Position numbers and translations under genes: made by a program
Part shown: in pieces, positions 23,502 through 31,964 of the stretch
Layout: each line of letters begins with the position of its first letter
How positions within the stretch are numbered: position 1 is the stretch's first letter
The notes under the pieces: model-generated
The model's input: only the letters and a program-made list of their open reading frames with translations
What the model was told of the DNA's origin: nothing
The model's database searches: none
DNA from: Phenylobacterium sp.
GTDB taxonomy: Bacteria > Pseudomonadota > Alphaproteobacteria > Caulobacterales > Caulobacteraceae
Direction: 5' to 3'
NCBI RefSeq assembly: GCF_025351295.1
Contig: NZ_JANXWD010000066.1
Span: forward strand, 1 to 35,106
Length of the DNA stretch: 35,106 bases

Positions 23502-24287
23502 TCAGGCCGGCGCGCGCCGCTGCCGCAGCAGGTAGACCGCGATCACGCCTGTCGCCACGACCCCGATCAGCAAGGTCGAGACCGCATTGATCTTCGGGTC
23601 CACCCCCAGCCGCACCTGGCTGTAGAGCCGCATGGGCAGCGTCGTGGCTCCCGGCCCAGAGGTGAAGCTGGCGATCACCAGATCGTCCAGGCTGAGGGTG
23701 AAGGCTAGCATCCAGGCGGCGGCGACGGCGGGGGCGATCACCGGCAGGGTGATCAGGGCGAACGCCTTCCAGGGCGGGCAGCCGAGGTCCTGGGCCGCTT
23801 CCTCAAGGCTGATGTCGAAACTGCCCAGCCGGGCCTGGATCACCATGGTCGTGTAGGCCAGCGTCAGGGTCGCGTGGCTGAGGGTGACGGTCCAGAAGCC
23901 GCGGGGCAGGCCGGCGGCCACGAACAGCAGCAGCAGCGACAGGCCCAGGATCACCTCGGGCATCACCAGGGTGGCATAGATGCCGCCGGCCAGGATCGTG
24001 CGCCCGCGGAACCCGCCGCCGCGCACCAGCGCCACGGCGGCCAGGACGCCCAGGAGGGTGGCCAGGGTGGCCGACAGCACGCCGACCCGCGCGGTCACCC
24101 AGATGGCGTCCAGCATCTGCTGGTCCTGGAACAGGGCCGCGTACCACCGCGTCGAGAACCCGCCCCAGACCGTGACCAGCCGGCTGGCGTTGAACGAATA
24201 GACCACCAGGATGACGATCGGCGCATAGAGGAACGCCATCCCCAAGACCACCGAGGCGATGTTGAAGGTCGAGGGGCCGCGCCTCAC
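23502..24287 (-). CDS. potI: Polyamine-type ABC transporter permease (PotI-like)
   Basis: A 261-residue inner-membrane permease of the PotC/PotI type, second of two. About six membrane segments are visible, beginning with IASVVLGMAFLYAPIVILVVY. The cytoplasmic EAA loop that contacts the ATPase is EEAAQDLGCPPWKAFALITLP. It starts at GTG, ten bases after the other permease stops. It is the last gene of the minus-strand operon and runs into a palindrome-rich region. Substrate class is inferred from the whole operon (putrescine or a related polyamine). Confidence 0.9.
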   Translation of the reverse strand: MRRGPSTFNIASVVLGMAFLYAPIVILVVYSFNASRLVTVWGGFSTRWYAALFQDQQMLDAIWVTARVGVLSATLATLLGVLAAVALVRGGGFRGRTILAGGIYATLVMPEVILGLSLLLLFVAAGLPRGFWTVTLSHATLTLAYTTMVIQARLGSFDISLEEAAQDLGCPPWKAFALITLPVIAPAVAAAWMLAFTLSLDDLVIASFTSGPGATTLPMRLYSQVRLGVDPKINAVSTLLIGVVATGVIAVYLLRQRRAPA

Positions 24288-24297
24288 GTCCGCGGTC

Positions 24298-25182
24298 TCA
24301 CGACAGCACCTTCGCCTGTTCGCGCTCGAACAGCACGATGGGGACGACCAGGGTGGCCAGGAGCACGATGGCGACGGCCGAGGCGGCGGGCCAGTCGCGG
24401 TTGGCGAAGAATTCGGTCCAGATGACCCGGCCCAGCATCAGGGTCTCGGAGCCACCCAGCAGGTCGGGTATCACGAACTCGCCGGCCATGGGGATGAAGC
24501 AGAGCAGTGCGCCCGCCGCCGCGCCCGGCAGGGACAGCGGGAAGGTGACCCGCCAGAAGGCCGACAGCGGCGTCGCGCCCAGGTCCTGCGCCGCCTCGAT
24601 CAGGCTCTCGTCCTCGCGGTCGAGCACGGCGTAGAGCGGCAGCACCATGAACGGCAGGTAGGCGTAGACTAGGCCGATCAGCACGGCGGTCTCGGTGTTG
24701 AGGATCTCCACCGGCCCCAGGCCGACCAGCCCCAGCGCGGCGTTGAGCACGCCCGCCGGCTTCAGGATGGCGATCCAGGCGTAGATGCGGATCAGGAAGC
24801 TGGTCCAGAACGGCAGGATCACCGCCATCACCAGCGCCTGGCGCGCCTTTGGCGGGCAGCGGGCGATGCCGTAGGCGATCGGATAGCCGATCAGCAACAG
24901 CAGGCCGGCGGCCAGGCCCGCGATCCGCAGGCTGGAGAGGTAGGCGTCCAGGTAGAGGCGGTCCTGGGTCAGCCGCGCATAGGTCTCGCCGCTGAGGCCG
25001 GCCAGGAAGGTCCTGAAGCCCGGGAGGCCCTGCGACAGGTGCAGTTGCGGCGCATAGGGCGGTATCGCCAGCACGGTGTGGGACAGCGACAGCTTGCCGA
25101 CCAGCAGGAACGGGAAGGCGAAGAACACCGCCAACCACAGGAAGGGCAGGATCGCCGCAAGGCCGGAGCGGCTGCGCTTCAC
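24298..25182 (-). CDS. potH: Polyamine-type ABC transporter permease (PotH-like)
   Basis: A 294-residue inner-membrane permease of the PotB/PotH type, first of two. About six membrane segments are visible, starting with LAAILPFLWLAVFFAFPFLL. The EAA loop is IEAAQDLGATPLSAFWRVTF. The GTG start overlaps the stop of the upstream ATPase (GTGA at 25179-25182), a sign of translational coupling. The segment FTIP-like loops between helices 1 and 2 carry a polar insertion usual in this type. It forms the channel with the PotI-like subunit. Confidence 0.92.
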   Translation of the reverse strand: MKRSRSGLAAILPFLWLAVFFAFPFLLVGKLSLSHTVLAIPPYAPQLHLSQGLPGFRTFLAGLSGETYARLTQDRLYLDAYLSSLRIAGLAAGLLLLIGYPIAYGIARCPPKARQALVMAVILPFWTSFLIRIYAWIAILKPAGVLNAALGLVGLGPVEILNTETAVLIGLVYAYLPFMVLPLYAVLDREDESLIEAAQDLGATPLSAFWRVTFPLSLPGAAAGALLCFIPMAGEFVIPDLLGGSETLMLGRVIWTEFFANRDWPAASAVAIVLLATLVVPIVLFEREQAKVLS

Positions 25183-26315
25183 CGGGTCAGCACCACGGCG
25201 CTGGAGGGGGCGAAGGTGAGCCAGACCGGGTCGTCGCAGCCCAGCGGCCGCTCGACCGTACGGGTGGCGTTGGCGCGGGCGGCGCGCACCGTGCGGCCCG
25301 GGGCGATCTCCACCACATAGGTGGTCCAGTCGCCCAGGTAGCCATAGTCGAGGATCGTGCCGGCCAGGCGGTTGCGCGGGTCGGCCGGAGGCTCGGCGTG
25401 GACGGCGATCTTCTCGGGGCGCACCGCCAGCCAGGCCCGTTCGCCGACTGCGCCGGACCCTTCGGCGTCGAACGCGCCGTCCTCGGTGACCAGGCGGATC
25501 AGCGGGCCCTCGGTCGCCGCCACCCGGCCCTCGAACAGGTTCACGTCGCCGATGAACCCGGCCACATAGCGGTCGGCCGGCGCCTCATACACCTCTGCCG
25601 GGCGGCCCACCTGGACGATCTCGCCGGCCCGCATCACCGCGATCCGGTCGGCGACCACCATGGCCTCGTCCTGGTCGTGGGTGACGATCATGAAAGTCAT
25701 GCCGAGGCGCTGCTGCAGGGCCATCAGCTCGAACTGGGTCTCCTCGCGCAGCTTGCGGTCCAGGGCGGCCATGGGCTCGTCCAGCAGCAGGATGCGCGGG
25801 CGCGGGGCCAGGGCGCGGGCCAGGGCCACCCGCTGGCGCTGGCCGCCGGAGAGCTGGTCGGGGCGGCGCTTGCCCAGCCCCTCCAGCTTGACCATCGCCA
25901 GCATCTCCTCGACCCGCGGGCCGATCTCGGCCTTGGCCACCCCCTGGCGGCGCAGGCCGAAGGCCACGTTCTGGGCGACGCTGAGGTGCGGGAACAGGGC
26001 GTAGGCCTGGAACATCATGTGCACCGGCCGGCGGTGCGGCGGATCGGCGCCGATGTCGCGGCCTTCCAGCAGCATGCGCCCGGCGTCGGGGCTCTCGAAC
26101 CCGGCCAGCAGCCGCATCAGGGTGGTCTTGCCGCAGCCGGACGGGCCCAGCAGGGCGAAGAACTCCCGCTCATAGATTTCGAGGTCGACGCCCTTCACGG
26201 CCGGGGTGTCGGCGAAGGCCTTGGACACCCCCTCGAACCGCACCAGCGGCTTCGCGGCGGGGTCCTCCCAAGGCGCGAACGTGGACCGGATCGCGCCGAT
26301 CTGTCGTGAGGCCAT
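25179..26315 (-). CDS. potG: Polyamine-type ABC transporter ATP-binding protein (PotG-like)
   Basis: A 378-residue ATPase that powers the importer. Walker A is GPSGCGKTT, the signature LSGGQRQRVALARAL, Walker B ILLLDEP, and the H-loop MIVTHDQDEAM. The C-terminal TOBE-type regulatory domain (about 250-378; WLAVRPEKIAV) is typical of the PotA/PotG/MalK group. The start at 26315 is preferred, because starting at 26357 would overlap the coding end of the binding-protein gene by 28 bases. Neither start has a good Shine-Dalgarno sequence, so the exact start is uncertain. Its stop overlaps the next gene. Confidence 0.93.
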   Translation of the reverse strand: MASRQIGAIRSTFAPWEDPAAKPLVRFEGVSKAFADTPAVKGVDLEIYEREFFALLGPSGCGKTTLMRLLAGFESPDAGRMLLEGRDIGADPPHRRPVHMMFQAYALFPHLSVAQNVAFGLRRQGVAKAEIGPRVEEMLAMVKLEGLGKRRPDQLSGGQRQRVALARALAPRPRILLLDEPMAALDRKLREETQFELMALQQRLGMTFMIVTHDQDEAMVVADRIAVMRAGEIVQVGRPAEVYEAPADRYVAGFIGDVNLFEGRVAATEGPLIRLVTEDGAFDAEGSGAVGERAWLAVRPEKIAVHAEPPADPRNRLAGTILDYGYLGDWTTYVVEIAPGRTVRAARANATRTVERPLGCDDPVWLTFAPSSAVVLTR

Positions 26316-26329
26316 TTGGGGCCGGCCGC

Positions 26330-27460
26330 TCAATGCCCGGTCAGGACCTTCGTCCACTGGCGGTTCACCTCGCGCAGCAGCGCCTGGTCCTTGGTTGTGG
26401 TGACGAACAGGCGCTTGTTGAGCTCCGGCGTCGGATAGGCGTTGGGGTCGTCGCGGATCGCCGGGTCGACCAGCGCCGTCGCGGCCGAGTTGGCGTTGGC
26501 GTACTGCGTGAAGTTCGACGCCTTGGCGATGATCTCCGGCCGCAGCATGAAGGCGATGAAGCGGTGCGCCGCCACCGGGTTGGGCGCGTCCTTGGGGATG
26601 GTGAACAGGTCGAACCAGACCTGGCTGCCCTCCTTGGGGATGGAATAGGCGATCCTGACCTTGTTCTTGGCTTCGACCGCGCGGGCCTTGGCCTGCAACA
26701 CGTCGCCGGAATAGCCGATGGCGACGCAGATATCGCCGTTGGCCAGGGCATCGATGTACTCCGAAGAATGGAACTTCCGCACATAGGGCCGGGCCTTCAT
26801 CAGCAGCGCGGTGGCCGCGTCGTAGTCGGCCGCGACGTGGCTGTTGGGGTCCTTGCCCAGGTCGTTCAGGGCGACGGCGTACATGTCCTCCGAGGCGTCC
26901 AGGAAATAGACGCCGCAGTCCTTGAGCTTGGCCAGGGTCTTGGGATCGAACACCACCGCCCAGCTGTCGATCTTCACGCCCGGGAGGCGCTTGGCGACGG
27001 CGTCGATATTGTAGCCGATGCCGATGGTGCCCTGCATGTAGGGCACCGCGTACTTCGCGCCCGGATCGAAGGGCGCCATATGGGCCATGACATCGGGGGC
27101 CAGCTTGTCGAGGCCGGGCAACTGGGACTTGTCCAGCGGCTGGATGGCGCCGGCCGCGATGTAGCGGGGGACATTATGGTTCGACGGAACCACCAGGTCG
27201 TAGCCGGTATTGCCCTGCAGGACCTTGGTCTCCAGCACCTCATTGGAATCGAAGGTGTCATAGGTGACCTTGATCCCGGTCTCCTTGGTGAACTGAGTCA
27301 GCAGCGCCGGGTCGATGTAGTCGGACCAGTTGTAGATGTGCAGCTCGCCGCCGGCCTTGGGCGCCGCCGCCGGGGCGGCCGCCGTCTCGGTCTTCTTCGG
27401 GCTGCAGGCCGCCAGCGCCAGCGCCGCGGCGATCCCCAGGGCCTTGAACAATCCGCGCAT
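26330..27460 (-). CDS. potF: Polyamine-binding lipoprotein of ABC transporter (PotF-like)
   Basis: A 376-residue extracytoplasmic substrate-binding protein that leads the operon. The N-terminus is a lipoprotein signal (MRGLFKALGIAAALALAACS, lipobox Cys19) with a short Ala/Lys linker. The mature protein opens with ELHIYNWSDYIDP, the classic PotD/PotF start, whose Trp and Asp bind the polyamine. Other family elements are YDLVVPSNHNVPRYI, TIGIGYNIDAV, CVAIGYSGDVLQA and the IPKEGSQVWFD segment. A lipoprotein form is unusual compared with the soluble E. coli protein but fits alphaproteobacteria. Ligand specificity (putrescine against spermidine) is not settled by eye. Confidence 0.94.
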   Translation of the reverse strand: MRGLFKALGIAAALALAACSPKKTETAAAPAAAPKAGGELHIYNWSDYIDPALLTQFTKETGIKVTYDTFDSNEVLETKVLQGNTGYDLVVPSNHNVPRYIAAGAIQPLDKSQLPGLDKLAPDVMAHMAPFDPGAKYAVPYMQGTIGIGYNIDAVAKRLPGVKIDSWAVVFDPKTLAKLKDCGVYFLDASEDMYAVALNDLGKDPNSHVAADYDAATALLMKARPYVRKFHSSEYIDALANGDICVAIGYSGDVLQAKARAVEAKNKVRIAYSIPKEGSQVWFDLFTIPKDAPNPVAAHRFIAFMLRPEIIAKASNFTQYANANSAATALVDPAIRDDPNAYPTPELNKRLFVTTTKDQALLREVNRQWTKVLTGH

Positions 27461-27488
27461 GCCGCCGGCCCCCCACGTTAGCCCGCAC

Positions 27489-27516
27489 GTTATAGGTCGC
27501 TTCCAATCCTCGTTAA
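27489..27516 (-). promoter_or_regulatory. Candidate promoter of the polyamine transporter operon
   Basis: On the minus strand TTAACG (27516-27511) and TATAAC (27494-27489) are 16 bases apart, 29 bases before the potF start. A direct repeat TAACGTG lies across the -10 and the transcription start region. Confidence 0.4.
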
Positions 27517-27523
27517 GCGGGAA

Positions 27524-27883
27524 ATGCCGATGACGCCTGCCTGGACCGCGATCACGCCGATCCTGCTGCTGATCGCCTCGAACGTGTTCATGACCTTCGC
27601 CTGGTACGGCCAGCTGAAGGTGGAGAACCGGCCGCTGTGGCTCATGGTGCTGATCAGCTGGGGGATCGCGTTCTTCGAATACTGGCTGGCGGTCCCGGCC
27701 AATCGGATCGGGCGGCAGGTCTACGATCCGGCCGCGCTGAAGGCGATGCAGGAAGTCATCACCCTGGCGGTGTTCGCGGTTTTCTCGGTCACTTACCTAG
27801 GGGAACGCTTGACGCTGAACCACGGGATAGGGTTCGGGTTCATCGCCTTGGGCGCATGGTTCGTCTTCAAGGGTCCGTTCTAG
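27524..27883 (+). CDS. DMT-type small membrane protein (DUF486)
   Basis: A 119-residue integral membrane protein of the DUF486 family, related to small multidrug/DMT transporters. Four hydrophobic helices are visible: ITPILLLIASNVFMTFAWY, LWLMVLISWGIAFFEYWLAV, VITLAVFAVFSVTYL and IGFGFIALGAWFVFKG. The polar signature ENRPLW and PANRIGRQVYDPAALKAMQE between helices is typical of the family. Start 27524 or 27530 (MPM) are both possible. It is divergent from the polyamine operon. No substrate is known for the family. Confidence 0.92.
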   Translation: MPMTPAWTAITPILLLIASNVFMTFAWYGQLKVENRPLWLMVLISWGIAFFEYWLAVPANRIGRQVYDPAALKAMQEVITLAVFAVFSVTYLGERLTLNHGIGFGFIALGAWFVFKGPF

Positions 27884-27901
27884 GCGGCAGAGGAAGAAAC
27901 G

Positions 27902-28510
27902 ATGAGCAGGTTCGCGACAATAGCCATGACGGCCAGCCTGGTGGCGGGTGCGGCGTGGGCCCAGCCGCCGGCGGCGGGGCCGATGGTGGTGCGCGGCGTG
28001 GTGACCGCGATGGCCGCCGACTCGCTCACCGTGAAAGGCGAGAAGGGCGCGATGACCACCGTCATGCTGCCGGCGTCGTGGTCGGTGGCGGTGATGAAGC
28101 CGGTGACCCCGGAGGCCATCCAGCCCGGCAGCTTCATCGGCACCGCCGAGATGCCGCAGAAGGACGGAACCGGCAAGTCGCTGGAAGTCCACGTCTTCCC
28201 GCCCGGCGTGAAGCTGGGCGAGGGCCACTATGGCTGGGACAAGAAACCGGGCTCGATGATGACCAACGGCACGGTCGGCACGGTGGTCGCCGGCAAGAAG
28301 GGCAGCCGCCAGCTGGAGGTCAACTACACCTACGGCAAGCGAACCATCACCGTGCCGAAGAACGTGCCGATCGTGCAGATCACCGGCGGGACTCGCGCCC
28401 TGGTGAAGGTGGGCACGCCCGTCTTCATGGTCGTACAGAAGAACCCGGCCGGCCAGCTGATGGCCGGCTCGGTCTCGGTCGGCGAGAACGGCGCGAAACC
28501 GCCGATGTAA
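27902..28510 (+). CDS. Exported protein of unknown function (DUF5666-like beta repeats)
   Basis: A 202-residue periplasmic protein. A Sec signal peptide is clear (MSRFATIAMTASLVAGAAWAQ). The mature part has two similar beta-rich halves that each start with a V-x-G-x-V pattern followed by a basic strand: VVRGVVTAMAADSLTVKGEKG and NGTVGTVVAGKKGSRQLEV. Such repeats resemble DUF5666-type domains and OB-like barrels, but I do not recognise a function. A central stretch (FPPGVKLGEGHYGWDKKPGS) may carry a ligand or metal site. It begins 18 bases after the DUF486 gene and may share its transcript. A strong hairpin follows it. Confidence 0.85.
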   Translation: MSRFATIAMTASLVAGAAWAQPPAAGPMVVRGVVTAMAADSLTVKGEKGAMTTVMLPASWSVAVMKPVTPEAIQPGSFIGTAEMPQKDGTGKSLEVHVFPPGVKLGEGHYGWDKKPGSMMTNGTVGTVVAGKKGSRQLEVNYTYGKRTITVPKNVPIVQITGGTRALVKVGTPVFMVVQKNPAGQLMAGSVSVGENGAKPPM

Positions 28511-28519
28511 CGGCGCGCG

Positions 28520-28546
28520 TCTCCCCGGCGCGAGGCGCCGGGGAGA
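28520..28546. terminator. Perfect 12-pair hairpin between convergent genes
   Basis: TCTCCCCGGCGC (28520-28531) and GCGCCGGGGAGA (28535-28546) pair perfectly around GAG. It starts nine bases after the exported-protein stop and ends ten bases before the convergent lipoprotein stop, so it may end both transcripts. No U-run follows. Confidence 0.6.
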
Positions 28547-28556
28547 ACGGGTCCCG

Positions 28557-29015
28557 CTATTTTCCCAGCATCGCCACGACGTCATTGGTCTTGGAGATGA
28601 ACTTCACGCCCTTGACCCGGCCATCGGTGTACTTTGCCCAGTCGCCCTTGACCTCGATCGGGGTCGGCGTCGCCGCGCCGGCGGCCGCGGGTTTCTGGGC
28701 GACCACGTCGATCTCGTAGATCCCGTCCGGCGGGCTGCCGGCATAGATGCGCGGCAGGAAGCCGGCCTGGGTGTAGCCCGGACCGGCGGCGGTCGCGGAG
28801 GCCGTCAGGTTGACCCCACCCCCCGGTGCGGCCGTCACGGCGCCGGACTGCACCGACTGGACCTGTTCCTGGCCGGCGTAGAGTGGCGCCTCGCGGGCCT
28901 GCGACTTCCTGGGCGCGGCGGCCGTGGCGTCGGCGGCCGGCGCCGCCGGCTTGCTGTCGCAAGCGGCCAGCGACAGGCAGGCGAGCATGCCCGCGGCGAG
29001 GATGACTTTGCGCAT
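28557..29015 (-). CDS. Small lipoprotein of unknown function
   Basis: A 152-residue predicted lipoprotein. The start at 29015 opens directly with the signal (MRKVILAAGMLACLSLAACD, lipobox Cys19); an earlier in-frame start at 29057 would add 14 charged residues. The mature part begins with a disordered Ala/Pro-rich linker, then a Gly/Ala segment, then a compact end with YEIDVVAQKP and WAKYTDGRVKGVKFISKTNDV. I do not recognise the family. It stands alone, with its end against a hairpin and its start facing the metG promoter region. Confidence 0.8.
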   Translation of the reverse strand: MRKVILAAGMLACLSLAACDSKPAAPAADATAAAPRKSQAREAPLYAGQEQVQSVQSGAVTAAPGGGVNLTASATAAGPGYTQAGFLPRIYAGSPPDGIYEIDVVAQKPAAAGAATPTPIEVKGDWAKYTDGRVKGVKFISKTNDVVAMLGK

Positions 29016-29133
29016 GAGTGTTCCCGTCTCCCGGCGGCTTTGCTCTTGTCGACTCACGGGCCGCCGCCTTCACCCTGTGGGCGGACTTTGCGCCGTTGGT
29101 CACGCTTGGCGAGCTTTTCTTGCGGGGCCATCT

Positions 29134-29161
29134 TTGGCGAACCACTTGAGCGGCCTATAAC
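29134..29161 (+). promoter_or_regulatory. Candidate metG promoter
   Basis: TTGGCG (29134-29139) and TATAAC (29156-29161) are 16 bases apart, with the start codon 33 bases further on. The hexamers are close to consensus in otherwise GC-rich DNA. Confidence 0.4.
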
Positions 29162-29194
29162 CCCCGGTTCCTCGAAAACCCTGCCCCTAGGCCC

Positions 29195-31012
29195 ATGTCG
29201 CGCATCCTCATCACCTCGGCACTGCCGTACATCAACGGGATCAAGCACCTGGGGACCCTGGCGGGCTCGATGCTGCCGGCCGACGTCTATGCGCGGTTCC
29301 AGCGGGCCCGCGGGCGCGAGACCCTCTACATCTGCGCCACCGACGAGCACGGCACGCCGACCGAGCTGGCGGCGGCCGAGGCAGGGCTGGACCCGGCGAC
29401 CTTCTGCGCCCTGGCCCATGCCGTGCAGGCGGACCTCGGCGAGAAGTTCGGCCTCAGATGGGACCACTTCGGCCGCTCGTCCTCGCCGCAGAACCACCGC
29501 CTGACCCAGCGCTTCGCGCAGCAACTGTGGGAGGCCGGCTTCATCGAGGAGCGGATCACCCAGCAGGTCTATTCCAACGCCGACCGTCGCTTCCTGCCCG
29601 ACCGCTATGTGATCGGCACCTGCCCGCACTGCGGCTACGAGAGCGCGCGCGGCGACCAGTGCGAGAACTGCACCCGGGTGCTGGACCCGGCCGACCTACT
29701 GCATCCGCGCTCTGCGGTCTCCGGCTCGACCGACATCGAGATTCGCGATTCCAAGCACCTGTTCCTGCGCCAGAGCCTGTTCGCCGACCGGCTTCGCGTG
29801 TGGATCGACAGCAAGAAGGGTGAGTGGCCGTTGCTGGTCACCTCCATCGCGCTGAAGTGGCTGGACGAGGGCCTGCAGGACCGCGGCATCACGCGCGACC
29901 TCGCGTGGGGCGTGCCGGTCAACGCATCCGAATGGGGTCCGAACCCCGACGGCGCGACGCCGGACATCGAGGGCCTGGCGGGCAAGGTGTTCTACGTCTG
30001 GTTCGACGCGCCGATCGAATATATCGCCGCCACCGCGGAATGGGCGGACGCCCGCGCCGTCGAGGCGGGAACAGGCCCCGCGCCGGACGCAGACTGGGAG
30101 CGCTGGTGGCGCCAGCCCGAGGCCCACGACGTCAAATATGTGGAGTTCATGGGCAAGGACAACGTGCCCTTCCACACCGTGGGTTTCCCCTGCACCCTGA
30201 TGGGCGCGAACGAACGGCTAGACGCCGCGGGGCGCTGGTCGGTGGTCAACACTGCGCCGTGGAAGGTGGTCGACGAGCTCAAGGGCTTCAACTGGCTGGA
30301 CTACTACGGCGGCCGCTTCTCCACTTCGCAGAACCGCGGCGTGTTCATGGACCAGGCGCTGGAGCTGTTGGCGCCCGACTACTGGCGCTGGTGGATCGTC
30401 GCCAACGCCCCGGAGACCTCCGACGCCAGCTTCGTCTGGGAACAGTTCCAGATGCAGGTCAACGCCGACCTCGCCGACGTGCTGGGCAACTTCGTCAACC
30501 GCATCTGCAAGTTCGCCGAGACCCGGTTCGAGGGGATCGTGCCGCCGCGCGGTGAGATTACCGCGCTGGAATCGCGCCTCTCCGGCGACCTGGCGCTGCG
30601 GCTGGCGGAGCTGACGCAGCACCTCGAGGATCGCGAATTCCGCAAGGCGACGACTGCGCTGCGGCAGATCTGGGTGCTGGGGAACGGCTACCTGACCGAG
30701 GCTGCACCCTGGACGGCGATCAAGACGGACGTGGCGCGTGCCGGGACGGTCGTGAACATCGGCCTGAACTTGGTGGCCCTGTTCGCCCGCCTATCCAGCC
30801 CCTTCATCCCGTTCGCGGCCGCGCGGATCGCCGACGCGATCGGAGAGGCAAGCCCTGGCCCCTGGCCTGCGCCAGGCGTGGGGAGCCTCGGGCTGCCGGA
30901 CGACCTCGAACCGGGCCGCCCGATCCACGCGCCCGAGGTGCTGTTCCGCAAGGTCGAGAACGACCAGGTCGCCGAATGGCGCGCCCGCTTCGGCGGGCCG
31001 GAGAGCGCGTAG
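29195..31012 (+). CDS. metG: Methionyl-tRNA synthetase
   Basis: A class I synthetase of 605 residues that charges tRNA-Met. The N-terminal catalytic domain starts [24 protein letters not shown] occupies the HIGH position. The knuckle domain holds a zinc site ([17 protein letters not shown]). The KMSKS position reads RFSTSQNRG, a divergent form. ATDEHGTP and [10 protein letters not shown] are other family elements. The alpha-helical anticodon domain follows from about residue 385 ([17 protein letters not shown], then FVNRICKF). No C-terminal dimerisation (Trbp111-like) domain is present. The gene ends two bases before a MITE-like repeat. It seems to be the housekeeping enzyme, though a second copy elsewhere cannot be excluded. 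Confidence 0.95.
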   Translation: MSRILITSALPYINGIKHLGTLAGSMLPADVYARFQRARGRETLYICATDEHGTPTELAAAEAGLDPATFCALAHAVQADLGEKFGLRWDHFGRSSSPQNHRLTQRFAQQLWEAGFIEERITQQVYSNADRRFLPDRYVIGTCPHCGYESARGDQCENCTRVLDPADLLHPRSAVSGSTDIEIRDSKHLFLRQSLFADRLRVWIDSKKGEWPLLVTSIALKWLDEGLQDRGITRDLAWGVPVNASEWGPNPDGATPDIEGLAGKVFYVWFDAPIEYIAATAEWADARAVEAGTGPAPDADWERWWRQPEAHDVKYVEFMGKDNVPFHTVGFPCTLMGANERLDAAGRWSVVNTAPWKVVDELKGFNWLDYYGGRFSTSQNRGVFMDQALELLAPDYWRWWIVANAPETSDASFVWEQFQMQVNADLADVLGNFVNRICKFAETRFEGIVPPRGEITALESRLSGDLALRLAELTQHLEDREFRKATTALRQIWVLGNGYLTEAAPWTAIKTDVARAGTVVNIGLNLVALFARLSSPFIPFAAARIADAIGEASPGPWPAPGVGSLGLPDDLEPGRPIHAPEVLFRKVENDQVAEWRARFGGPESA

Positions 31013-31014
31013 TC

Positions 31015-31149
31015 ATCCCTCCTCTTCAGGGGAGGGACAGACGGCGAAGCCGTCAGGGTGGGGAAGTCGCGATCAGGCTCAGCGCCTGAACGTAAGACCC
31101 CCACCCCGCTCGCCTTCGGCGAGTCGGCCCTCCCCTGAAGAGGAGGGAT
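31015..31149. repeat. MITE-like element with perfect 22-base terminal inverted repeats
   Basis: A 135-base element between the convergent ends of metG and the TerC gene. The arms at 31015-31036 and 31128-31149 are perfect inverted copies. Inside are a GACGGC-GAA-GCCGTC hairpin, a CTCGCC-TTCG-GCGAG type hairpin, an AGGGTGGGG/CCCCACCCC pair and a CAGGC/GCCTG pair, so the whole may fold into one long branched stem. No reading frame is inside. Internal structure and location fit a dispersed, non-autonomous palindromic element; no target-site duplication is obvious. Confidence 0.75.
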
Positions 31150-31157
31150 AGGCGCCG

Positions 31158-31898
31158 CTACTTCTTCTTCGCGTGCGCGGCGATGTCGGCGGGGGTGATC
31201 GCCAGCCTCTGCGGGACCACGCGGTTGTAGGCCGCGACCTTGTGCATATCGATCGCCACGTTGCGCCCGCCCTCCCAGATCATGTGCAGGGAGACGTAGA
31301 CCACCATCGCCAGGCCCAGGTAGCCGATCCAGCGGAAGCGGTGCAGCAGCTTGGCGATCCAGCTGGCGGCGAGGCCGGTCAAGGTGATCGACAGCATCAG
31401 GCCGCCGACCAGCACCCAGGGGTGTTCGCGCGCCGCCCCGGCCACCGCCAGCACGTTGTCCAGCGACATGGCCAGGTCGGCCAGCAGGATCTGGATCAGG
31501 GCCTGGCGCAGGGTCTTGGCCTTCGCCACGCCCCTGGGCATGCCGCCGATCGTCACGCCGGTGGCCGCCTCCAGGGCGGCCTCGCCCTCGGCGCTCTCCT
31601 CGCGGCCCTGTTCGCGCAGGTCGCGCCACATCTTCCAGCAGACCCACAGCAGCAGGCAGCCGCCGGCCAGCAGCAGGCCGACCACCTGCAGCAGCTGGGT
31701 GGTGATCAGGGCGAAGCTGATCAGCATCACCACCGCGGCGGCCAGGCCCAGCACGATGGCGCGGCGGCGCTGGTCGGGCGGCAGGCCCGCGGCCGCCATG
31801 CCCACGGCGACGGCGTTGTCTCCCGCCAGCGCCAGGTCGATCATCACGACCTGGAAAAAGGCGGCGACCGCGCCCGCGGTGAAGATGGATGAGTCCAT
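31158..31898 (-). CDS. TerC family (YjbE-like) integral membrane protein
   Basis: A 246-residue membrane protein of the TerC/YjbE group, some members of which export manganese or take part in tellurite resistance and metal efflux at the secretion machinery. It starts with FFQVVMIDLALAGDNAVAVG and repeats the hallmark in the second half (ILLADLAMSLDNVLAVAGA); the two D-N pairs in helices are the metal site of the fold. About seven membrane segments are visible. The loop between the halves (about 95-130) is acidic and charged (REQGREESAEGEAALEA). It ends in a Lys-rich tail. It lies convergent to metG, with the MITE-like element between. Which metal it handles is not evident. Confidence 0.92.
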   Translation of the reverse strand: MDSSIFTAGAVAAFFQVVMIDLALAGDNAVAVGMAAAGLPPDQRRRAIVLGLAAAVVMLISFALITTQLLQVVGLLLAGGCLLLWVCWKMWRDLREQGREESAEGEAALEAATGVTIGGMPRGVAKAKTLRQALIQILLADLAMSLDNVLAVAGAAREHPWVLVGGLMLSITLTGLAASWIAKLLHRFRWIGYLGLAMVVYVSLHMIWEGGRNVAIDMHKVAAYNRVVPQRLAITPADIAAHAKKK

Positions 31899-31964
31899 CG
31901 ATCCTCAATGCGGCAGCCCGCCGGGGGCTGCAACAGCGCAGGGTGGGCCCGCCCTGCGCCGGCG

